A DNA stretch of 16,409 bases, from NCBI GenBank assembly GCA_964226685.1, contig CAXQRU010000094.1:1-16409 (forward strand), written 5' to 3'. Under the pieces are notes generated by a model. It had not been told where the DNA came from. It saw only the letters and a list, made by a program, of their open reading frames with translations, and searched no databases. This stretch comes from CAXQRU01 sp964226685. GTDB taxonomy: Bacteria; Pseudomonadota; Gammaproteobacteria; Pseudomonadales; Cellvibrionaceae. Shown here piece by piece: positions 1-7,300 of this stretch. A program made the translations under genes and the position numbers. Numbering within the stretch: the first letter of the stretch is position 1; each line of letters starts with the position of its first letter.

Positions 1-19
1 CACGACGCTCTTCCGATCT
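1..19 (+). other. Illumina sequencing adapter remnant (not biological)
   Basis: The first 19 bases, CACGACGCTCTTCCGATCT, are identical to the 3' end of the standard Illumina TruSeq read-1 adapter/primer. Native sequence therefore begins at about base 20. The reading frame of the first gene stays open through the adapter, so any protein prediction extended to the contig edge would include artificial residues. This is a direct sequence match from memory of the adapter; no database search was made. Confidence 0.96.
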
Positions 20-24
20 CAGTG

Positions 25-49
25 AAATGATCAACGATGTTGATCATTT
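25..49. repeat. Perfect inverted repeat, 11-bp arms, 3-base centre
   Basis: AAATGATCAAC (25-35) and GTTGATCATTT (39-49) are perfect reverse complements around a central GAT. The repeat begins six bases inside the adapter junction and includes the first in-frame ATG of the reductase gene. Arms this long with so short a centre are unlikely by chance at a given place. It may be a genuine coding palindrome, or it may mark a fold-back that broke the assembly or created the contig end. Confidence 0.8.
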
Positions 50-1220
50 TTCTTCCTTAATAAGGGGATTATCAATTCAAGATCATAAGAGTAAACCCAT
101 ACAGTGCATTTTTTTAACAGGAGCGACCGGTCATATTGGCCGCCATTTTTTAGCCGACCTTTTGAAAAATACCTCTGTATCTGTATATTGTTTAATGCGA
201 CCTTCAGCTAAGCCTCAACTTGATCGTTTAGCTGATGCCCTCAATGTATTTTTTAAAGATAAGCGGGTTCTTAACGCATTGTTGGTTGATAGAGTGACGA
301 TTATTAGTGGAAATATTTGTGATCATAGGTTGGGTATTTCAAGCCATGAATGGGAGGAGGTGGCGCAGTTTGCTGATGCTGTTTATCATTTTGCGGCCAG
401 CACGAATATTTTAGAGACTTACCGCAAACATCGCATTACGAATGTCTTACCCATCTATTCATTGGTAGAATTAGCCGCTCATACAAAAACGAAAGCGCTT
501 CGATTTATATCTAGTTTATCTGTCTATGCTAGAATGATTAATGCCAATTATAGTATTGACTGCAAAGACGATTTTATTCAATCCCCAGATGGCTTGTTAA
601 CAGCATACGCTCAATCTAAATGGGCTGCTGAAATGCTCTTGCTTTCTGCTAGTGATAGAGGGGTGCCAGTAAGAGTATATCGTGCATCACATGTTTTACC
701 GGCTATAGGCTGCGGACCAGCGCCGAAAATTGATACGTTTGCATCAGTTTTGAAAGCCGCCACACTCTCAGATTGCCTCCCTGATTGGGATGAATCAGGT
801 CTATATGGGGTACCCATTGATGTATTTTCACAAATCATGGTTAATGACTTGCCAAATAATAACAATCATTTATTAGATGCTGTCAATATTGAAAACAACG
901 ATCCTCCGTCGATTAAATCTATAGTAGCCTTTATCCATAAAAAATTGGGTATCAATAGCCAATTATCAAACATTCATGACTGGAAAGCCTCTTGCCTAAG
1001 TGGTTCCACTGACTTAGACACCAGGTTTTCGGTGTTAGCGCAAGTGTTGTTTAATCCCAGTCGTCACGGTTCTACGTTGGATAATATGTTTATGCGTCAT
1101 ACTATGAAAACCGAGTATTTGGGTGAGTCCTTACAACATCAGCTCGATTACTCTCTAAATGAGAGATATTGGGAAAAAGCATTAATGGATCTAGGTGTGC
1201 TTGAAAAAGGTGAGCAATAA
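27..1220 (+). CDS. Thioester reductase (TR) release domain, probably the 3' end of a truncated NRPS/PKS gene
   Basis: This is an extended short-chain dehydrogenase fold of the carrier-protein thioester reductase type. Such domains use NAD(P)H to release a carrier-bound acyl chain as an aldehyde or alcohol. Counting from the ATG at 27, the cofactor loop TGATGHIG lies at residues 31-38, the VYHFAA segment at 119-124, a Ser-Ser pair at 162-163 that probably supplies the catalytic Ser, and the catalytic YxxxK at Tyr194/Lys198. The 397 residues fit one complete TR domain and little else. The frame is open to the contig edge, there is no ribosome site before base 27, and the preceding bases are adapter. 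The natural protein therefore probably continues upstream into a carrier domain and further synthase modules. A stand-alone NAD-dependent epimerase-like reductase is less likely. The next gene overlaps the stop by one base. Confidence 0.85.
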   Translation: MINDVDHFSSLIRGLSIQDHKSKPIQCIFLTGATGHIGRHFLADLLKNTSVSVYCLMRPSAKPQLDRLADALNVFFKDKRVLNALLVDRVTIISGNICDHRLGISSHEWEEVAQFADAVYHFAASTNILETYRKHRITNVLPIYSLVELAAHTKTKALRFISSLSVYARMINANYSIDCKDDFIQSPDGLLTAYAQSKWAAEMLLLSASDRGVPVRVYRASHVLPAIGCGPAPKIDTFASVLKAATLSDCLPDWDESGLYGVPIDVFSQIMVNDLPNNNNHLLDAVNIENNDPPSIKSIVAFIHKKLGINSQLSNIHDWKASCLSGSTDLDTRFSVLAQVLFNPSRHGSTLDNMFMRHTMKTEYLGESLQHQLDYSLNERYWEKALMDLGVLEKGEQ

Positions 1221-1627
1221 TGGTTGGATCGATGAAATATCAGAGTTTGGTGGCTCGCGGTTGGCTATTAATGCTGATTATATTTGCTATGAATATTATT
1301 TTAGAGGTCAGGTTTTTATTTAAAATTCCTGGTTCAAAATATATTCTTGTTGGTGTCTTCCTCTGCATCTATTCGTTTATGGTGTTAAGTGTTAGCTTGT
1401 TTGCCTCTAAAAAATTCATAGTCTTTTCGACAATCATGGCGGTATTAGTGGAGACTGCCTATATTATGCACGAAGTGATTCATGTTCAAAAAAGTGGTGT
1501 TTGGAGCGAAGCCAATTATTTGCATATTCCGCATCATGTGGTCGCGATATTCCTTGTTTGGATTGGAATTCTTTGGTTCCGGGATGTTCGAAGCTTAAAG
1601 TGTAATCATTCTTCATCATTGTCATAA
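1220..1627 (+). CDS. Small four-helix membrane protein with two histidine clusters, function unknown
   Basis: I do not recognise the family. The 135-residue product has four hydrophobic stretches at about residues 13-31, 42-62, 66-84 and 106-120. Its distinctive feature is a set of five histidines: His84 and His88 (HEVIH) at the end of helix 3, and His102, His105 and His106 (HIPHH) just before helix 4. They would lie on the same membrane face. The spacing HX3H...HX2HH recalls the histidine boxes of membrane di-iron desaturases and hydroxylases, but those enzymes are over twice this length and carry a third box. The ATG overlaps the stop of the reductase gene (TAATG), implying translational coupling, and AAGGTGAG upstream is a good ribosome site. 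A second ATG lies at 1232. By position it belongs to the biosynthetic operon. A metal-binding role is inference only. Confidence 0.75.
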   Translation: MVGSMKYQSLVARGWLLMLIIFAMNIILEVRFLFKIPGSKYILVGVFLCIYSFMVLSVSLFASKKFIVFSTIMAVLVETAYIMHEVIHVQKSGVWSEANYLHIPHHVVAIFLVWIGILWFRDVRSLKCNHSSSLS

Positions 1628-1656
1628 ACGTTTAACATTTGAACCCTACAATCCTG

Positions 1657-1694
1657 ACCAATTGAAAAATTGGTAAACCGATAGCACGGTTTTT
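1657..1694 (+). terminator. Two adjacent small hairpins before the thioesterase gene; weak terminator or leader structure
   Basis: ACCAATT (1657-1663) pairs with AATTGGT (1668-1674) around a GAAA loop. Directly after it, AAACCG (1675-1680) pairs with CGGTTT (1687-1692), followed by two more T. The second could act as a weak Rho-independent terminator between the membrane-protein gene and the thioesterase gene. Together they could instead be a structured leader close to the thioesterase start. The stems are short and the T-run totals only five, so strength is doubtful. Confidence 0.35.
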
Positions 1695-1705
1695 ACGGGA
1701 TTGTG

Positions 1706-2482
1706 ATGAATGTAGCACTCAAATTAAGACAAAGCGGTAGCCTTAGGCTTTTATCTAAGCCGGCTGTACCCTCTAACAGGGTCATCCTATTTCCTTGGGC
1801 CGGTGGTACTGCTTCATCAATGAGCCGGTTATTAAATGGCCAGATTGAAGGCATTGATGATATTGAGTTTTGGGCTGTTCAATATCCTGGTCGCGAATCC
1901 CGTTTTGATGAGCCGAGCGCATCGTCAATGGAAGCGTTGTGTCGAACCATTGCCGATGAGTTATCGCTGTTGTCAGATTTGCCCTTGGGGTTTTGTGGTC
2001 ACAGCATGGGGGCCGTGGTTGCCTTTGAGACCGCTCGCCAACTTGAAATGCGTTTTCGATTGTCTCCTGAATTTGTTGTTGTGTCAGGTTCGAGTGCACC
2101 TTGTAAAGAGAATCGCTTCAGCAACCACGCCAATTTACATGAGCGTTCTTTGCTGGCTGAGCTGAGGCAGTATCAAGGCACGCCTGCGGCGATATATGAT
2201 GATCCTGTGTTGTTACAGCTAACCCTAAAACACTTAAAAGCCGATAGATTATTAATAAAACAATATCAACCTAAAACTCTACCTAAACTAAAAGCCCCTT
2301 TGCATGTTTTCTATGGTGATCAGGATAATACCGTGAACCCTCAGGGTATTGCTGCATGGGAGTCTTTCTGTGAGAATGAACCTGACTTTACCCGCTTTTC
2401 TGGTGATCATTTCTATCTGTTAACGCAATCTGAATTGTTTCTTGATACCTTGCTGAATGAGGCAATGGGCGTTTTAATCTAA
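1706..2482 (+). CDS. Type II thioesterase (alpha/beta hydrolase) of an NRPS/PKS cluster
   Basis: The protein matches stand-alone type II thioesterases, which hydrolyse wrong or stalled acyl groups from carrier proteins in non-ribosomal peptide and polyketide assembly lines. Seen in the sequence, counting from ATG 1706: the N-terminal LFPWAGG segment, the QYPGRESR segment near residue 60, the nucleophile motif GHSMG with Ser100, Asp207 in YGDQD, and His235 in GDHFYL. The triad is complete, and the 258-residue length is typical. GTG at 1703 is an alternative start two bases after the CGGGA-like ribosome site; ATG 1706 has better spacing. There is no signal peptide, so it is cytoplasmic. It sits 78 bases after the membrane-protein gene and 45 bases before the GMC oxidoreductase. 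Its presence strongly supports an assembly-line cluster upstream of the window. Confidence 0.92.
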   Translation: MNVALKLRQSGSLRLLSKPAVPSNRVILFPWAGGTASSMSRLLNGQIEGIDDIEFWAVQYPGRESRFDEPSASSMEALCRTIADELSLLSDLPLGFCGHSMGAVVAFETARQLEMRFRLSPEFVVVSGSSAPCKENRFSNHANLHERSLLAELRQYQGTPAAIYDDPVLLQLTLKHLKADRLLIKQYQPKTLPKLKAPLHVFYGDQDNTVNPQGIAAWESFCENEPDFTRFSGDHFYLLTQSELFLDTLLNEAMGVLI

Positions 2483-2527
2483 AAAGTTCTGGCTGCTGGA
2501 AGCTTATGTGAATCTTGAAGAGTATTT

Positions 2528-4189
2528 ATGAACTCTGATATTGAGAGTGTTTTCTCGACTCATTATGATCATATCGTGATTGGTGGCGGGTCGGCAGGAT
2601 CATTAGTGGCTGCGCGTTTAAGTGAGGACTCAGAGCGTAAGGTTTTATTACTAGAGGCGGGCATTGACCCCCGCGTTGATGGCTCTACGGTTTTACAGGA
2701 TGCTAGCAGTGCCGTTTTTTCAGGTTATAACTGGGATTTTTTAGCGGATGTTCGGGGTGAGCACGCATTGAGTGTCATCAAAAATGCTTCAGGTGTTTTT
2801 AGCTCATCCAGTATTGCTGATAAATTATCAATGGCTAAAGGAGTGTTGCAGTCGAGTTCAGTCTTGACACAGTTTCCTTATCCTTTGGGTAAAGTCTTGG
2901 GTGGCTCCTCTGCCATTAATGGTGCCGTTGCTGTAAAGCCCGATGTGTTTGACATCAATGCTTGGTGTACAGACTTGGGTGAGGACTACAGTATTAATGA
3001 GTTTAATCACAGTTATAATAAGTTAGTCAACAAGGCCAACCCCTTTGGCAGCCTTCCTATTGAATCCATTGCTGATGATGATTTACTCCCTTTACAGATC
3101 GCGTTTAGACGAGCCTGCAATCACCTAGGTTTTAATAACTGTGATTCCAGCAGTAAGTTGGGCGTGAGTAAAATTGAACACAACACATTATTTGGACGTA
3201 GATTTTCCTCCAGTGATGCTTTTTTGTCGCCCATTAGACATCGTAAAAACTTAACGATTCTCTGTGAGGCGTTGGTTGATCGACTAATGTTTGAAAGTCG
3301 TGATGATATTCTACGTGCTAAAAAAGTGGTGTTGACACATCAAGGCAAAAAGCGAGCAATCACGGCCGATCAATTTTGTTTAACGGCTGGAGTCATTAAT
3401 ACACCCTTAATATTAATGCGATCTGGGATTGGTGATGCCAATCATCTAAAAAAATATAATATTGACGTATTGCTACCTAACAGTGGAGTGGGTAACAATC
3501 TTCAGGATCATGCCTCCTTAGGTTTTTGGCTGTTACCCAAGAATCAATCAGAGCCGGCAAAGACCGCTCACCAGTTTATGCTGAAATACACTAGCTCAAA
3601 TGGATACTTTCAAAATGAAATGCAGCAAATGTTGGCTTCATCCGTTAATACCAATATTTTCCCTGAGTTGAAATCATTGTTTAAAGGGCAGGTTGCTACG
3701 CTATTATCCTGCATTTTAGCTAAGCCTTTTTCCAGAGGTCATGTGCGTTTGCAGTCAAGTGATCCAGGTGTTGCGCCCAAAATAGTATTAAATGTGGCTT
3801 CTGATTCAAGAGATGTAGAGAGGCTAATGGAGGGGGCCAGGCTATCTTGGTCTATCTTCAATCATCCAGACATGAAGCAACATATCGAGAGTATTTTTGC
3901 ATGGAATGCCAAAATTTTCGATTGCAATAAAAAATTAAGAAGTAGCGTGTTAACTTTTACCAGAGGTTTGTGGCATGGTGTCGGTACCGCAAAAATGGGC
4001 CATCACAACGATAGTGAGGCGGTAGTCGATACTCGAGGTACTCTGATCGGCAGTTGCAACGTGAGCATTGCCGATGCGTCAGTCATTCCCAGTATTCCCT
4101 CAGGCCCAACCAATCTATCGACCTTGTTATTTGCGGAAAAAATTAGTCAACACCTATGCCAGCCTAGCTACGAAGAGTTTATTGTGTAG
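2528..4189 (+). CDS. GMC-family FAD-dependent oxidoreductase (choline dehydrogenase-like)
   Basis: GMC enzymes oxidise alcohols to aldehydes or ketones with FAD. The 553-residue protein starts with the ADP-binding fold: GGGSAG at residues 19-24, then LLLEAG near 40-45. The GMC signature PLGKVLGGSSAING follows at about 119-132. The C-terminal domain carries WHGVGTAKMG with the likely catalytic His483, then GPTNLSTLLFAEK with Asn529 as the usual His/Asn partner. Between WDF (about residue 72) and the signature there is a Ser-rich stretch roughly 40 residues longer than in ordinary family members. No signal peptide is seen. The ribosome site GAAGAG (2517-2522) sits five bases before the ATG. Placed after the thioesterase, it probably acts as a tailoring enzyme, perhaps on the alcohol made by reductive release; the substrate is inferred, not shown. 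Confidence 0.9.
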   Translation: MNSDIESVFSTHYDHIVIGGGSAGSLVAARLSEDSERKVLLLEAGIDPRVDGSTVLQDASSAVFSGYNWDFLADVRGEHALSVIKNASGVFSSSSIADKLSMAKGVLQSSSVLTQFPYPLGKVLGGSSAINGAVAVKPDVFDINAWCTDLGEDYSINEFNHSYNKLVNKANPFGSLPIESIADDDLLPLQIAFRRACNHLGFNNCDSSSKLGVSKIEHNTLFGRRFSSSDAFLSPIRHRKNLTILCEALVDRLMFESRDDILRAKKVVLTHQGKKRAITADQFCLTAGVINTPLILMRSGIGDANHLKKYNIDVLLPNSGVGNNLQDHASLGFWLLPKNQSEPAKTAHQFMLKYTSSNGYFQNEMQQMLASSVNTNIFPELKSLFKGQVATLLSCILAKPFSRGHVRLQSSDPGVAPKIVLNVASDSRDVERLMEGARLSWSIFNHPDMKQHIESIFAWNAKIFDCNKKLRSSVLTFTRGLWHGVGTAKMGHHNDSEAVVDTRGTLIGSCNVSIADASVIPSIPSGPTNLSTLLFAEKISQHLCQPSYEEFIV

Positions 4190-4242
4190 ACTCTCATTAG
4201 TGTGACGCGAATTTCATTGTTGCTGTGATGCTTATCGCAAAT

Positions 4243-4270
4243 TTGTCGGTTAAATTTACACTATTATAAC
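4243..4270 (+). promoter_or_regulatory. Candidate sigma-70 promoter for the oxidase-cytochrome operon
   Basis: TTGTCG (4243-4248, four of six matches to the -35 consensus) and TATAAC (4265-4270, five of six to the -10) are separated by 16 bases. They lie in the 187-base gap between the GMC gene and the giant secreted protein, the only place between 2483 and 11931 with room for a promoter. This separates the oxidase operon from the biosynthetic genes. No convincing terminator for the GMC gene was found in the gap. Confidence 0.45.
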
Positions 4271-4367
4271 ATTTTGTGTTTTTCATATGTTTAACCTTAT
4301 GTAATGAAAGGATTTTTTTGGGTTGGCTCAAAGTTTGCATTCTCGCCCGATTTTTAAACTTGTTATC

Positions 4368-4372
4368 GGGGA
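4368..4372 (+). promoter_or_regulatory. Ribosome binding site that favours ATG 4377 for the giant protein
   Basis: GGGGA ends four bases before ATG 4377, whose product starts directly with a compact signal peptide. A competing site, AAAGGA (4307-4312), stands ten bases before an in-frame TTG at 4323. That start would place 18 extra residues ahead of the hydrophobic core. The signal-peptide geometry decides for 4377; the TTG start is not excluded. Confidence 0.5.
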
Positions 4373-4376
4373 ATCT

Positions 4377-7300
4377 ATGGTCCGCTATCTGTTGTGTAGT
4401 CTCGTCTTGCTCTCGTTCAATGTTCAAGCCAACTTGCTCACCGAAGTCAATGTCATCGGTTCTCCCAAGGCAATTGAAACCCCCATTTCACCAATTTCCT
4501 TTCAGATTGATAGCAATGATGATTCTTTAACGCTCAGTGATGATCAAGTAGATTTGGGTTCAGGAGACTTTGCCGTCAGCTTGTGGTTTCGCTTAGAAGA
4601 GACGGCGACGGGACACTGGCGTTCTGTGGTTCACAAAGGCGATCAAAATAGCGATAGAACCTTTGGAATGTGGATGGACCCCAATAGCGATCGCTTGATG
4701 GTTACCATTTCGACCAGCACAGGCAATGTCAATGCAAGCTCGACAGCGATAATTCCTCTCAATCAATGGACTCATATCCTTTACTCAAAGCAAGGTAATT
4801 TATTAAAGCTTTATATCAATGGCCAGGCTGATGTTAGCGTATCACTCAGTAGCCCTGTCGTATTCAATACGGGAGCAGTTCGATTGGGTACCGATACCTG
4901 GCATGCTCCGGCGAAAGGTAGCTTTGCGAGCTTTGATGTTTATTCTCGTCTCGTTTCCTCCCTTGAAGCTAAAAGCCTTTATCAAGCACAGTTTTCCAAT
5001 CATAGTATTGAAAATACTGCGCATTTAAGTGGTAGTCCAAATAAAGTGTTGGGTAAAGATGGCATTGGAGAAGCACTGCAAATTAACAGTTCAGATGATT
5101 ATGCGATATTGCCTAACTCCATTAACTTTCCCAATAACTCGGCCAATTTTTCTGTAGGTTTTTGGGTGCGTGTAGAGCAGGGGCCGACTGGGCAATGGCG
5201 AGCCCTATTGCATAAAGGCAATAGCTCAACCGAAAGAACTTTTGCGATGTGGTTAAGACCTAGTGATAATCGTATTCATTTTCGCATTAGTACCGAAAAC
5301 TCTTTCAACGAAGGCTCTGATAGCGCGGCTGAATTGGCTTTAAATCGTTGGACTCATATTACCTATGTCAAAGAAGGTAATACGTTGAAATTGTACTTAG
5401 ATGGTGCTTTGGATAGTCAAGTCACTTTAACTGGCAATGTGATCGCTAATAGTGGCCCCTTATATATTGGCAATAGTCCTTGGTATCAACCAAGTTTGGC
5501 CAGCTTTGATCAAATTACTACGTTTAATCGAGGTTTGAAGGCTGAAGCGGTTGCCCGATTATTTCAAACAACTGAAAAAACAATCGCCGAAGGTGGGTAC
5601 TGGGGCGAGTTAATGCCGTGGCCACATGTTCCCGTTTCAGCGGCCAACCTGCCCGATGGCCGTATATTGAGTTGGTCTGGATCAGAGCGGACGGTCTGGC
5701 CATCAACCGAGCAAACTTATAGTGCGACCTGGAATCCAAGTAACAATGAATTCTTAGAAGTTTTTCATGAAGGGCACAATATGTTTTGTGCTCATCTGGC
5801 GATGACTGAAGATGGCCAGGTGATGGTAACCGGAGGACGAAATCAGACTAACTCTCCCTGGGCAAGTCTATTTGATTTTAGAGATAACCAATGGACTCAG
5901 GTCGAAAATATGGCTACGGGTGGGCGCTGGTATCCAACGACACTGGCGTTACCAAGTGGTGAAATCATGACGTCCATGGGAACGGCAACCAATTTTGCAA
6001 ACCCTGAAAAGTGGTCGCCAGATAATGGTTGGAGTGTCTTAAACAACGTTAATTATGAGCAAATGCGTCAAAACCATGATGGGGCTAATGGTGCACGACG
6101 TTGGTGGACGGTGCAAACGGTTGCACCCAATGGGCAAGTATTTCATTTCTGGGATTTACAAGAAAATCATTTTGTAAACACCGATGGTACAGGGAGTGTG
6201 ACCAATGCCAATGCAAGCAGTAACGACCCAAGTGTGGCTCCTGGTGTTGCCATTCAATACGATGAAGGCAAATTGCTCATAGCCGGCCACAACCAGGGCT
6301 CTTGGGGTGGTGCCAGCACCTTTAACCAAGCCTTTAGTATTGATTTAAATGGCCCAACGCCAGTTATTTCCAGCACAGATGATATGAACTTTGCACGGGT
6401 GTTTCATAACTTAGTGCCGCTGCCCACCGGTGAGGTCTTGGCTTTAGGGGGTAACACCTCTGGCGCTGGTTTTAGTGATGTTGGCACCGTCTATGAGGCA
6501 GAAATTTGGAACCCTCAAACGGGTCGATGGAGTGCAACTAATATTTCAAAGGTACCCCGCAACTATCACTCAATCGCATTATTATTAACGGATGGTCGTG
6601 TGCTGTCCGCGGGTGGCGGCTATTGCAGTGGTAATGAATTTTGTAATGGTGCGAGTCATCAGAACGGTCAAATTTTTTCGCCGCCTTATCTTTTTAACTC
6701 TGATGGTTCATTAGCGCCTCGGCCAGTCATTACTGAGGGGCCGGGAATTATTCGTGCTGGCCAGCCCTTTGAGATAAAGGCGAGTGAAAATATCGTTAAA
6801 TTTAATCTCATTAAAATGAGTTCAACCACCCATGCGGTCAATACCGATGTTCGTTTTAGTCGGGTAGCGATTACTCAGCAAGAGAATGACCAATATACCT
6901 TAACCCCCAATGCCAATGGCAACGTATTAACACCAGGTTATTGGATGTTGTTTGGATTAAATGACAATAACGTACCCTCTGTTGCTCATGTTGTGCGAGT
7001 AGAGCGAGCGCAAGATGTGACAACCCCCGGTGATTTTCGTTATGTCAAACTGCTTGCAAAGAGCAGTCATAGCAGCAATGCCATTGCAGTGGATGATCTT
7101 GTTATTTTAGACGCAAATGGTGCAGCGATTAATTCGAGCAACTGGCGTATTTCTGCTAGCAGCGAGAGTGAGTCGCATCCAGCAAATTTAGCGGTTGATA
7201 ATGCCTCGGCAACTTATTGGCAGGCTCAATCAAATAATGTGCCTCAAGATTTAATGATTGATTTACGAGCGGGTTATGCCTTAAGTGGAGCGGAGTATTT

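Noticed and set aside
1469..1483. HEVIH in the small membrane protein as a zinc-metalloprotease site
   Set aside because: HExxH alone is common by chance, there is no downstream third ligand in a known peptidase context, and the second cluster HIPHH fits a different type of metal site better.
1782..2099. Antisense open frame within the thioesterase gene, and similar antisense frames elsewhere
   Set aside because: All are shadows of strongly supported + strand genes, with low-complexity or unrecognisable products and no promoter-like sites.
4323..4376. TTG 4323 as the start of the giant protein
   Set aside because: It would place a long polar stretch before the signal-peptide core. ATG 4377 gives a compact signal peptide and has its own ribosome site; kept only as an alternative.
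4276..4530. Overlapping + strand open frame at the start of the giant gene
   Set aside because: It overlaps the signal peptide and first residues of the giant protein in another frame, has no recognisable motif and no good ribosome site.
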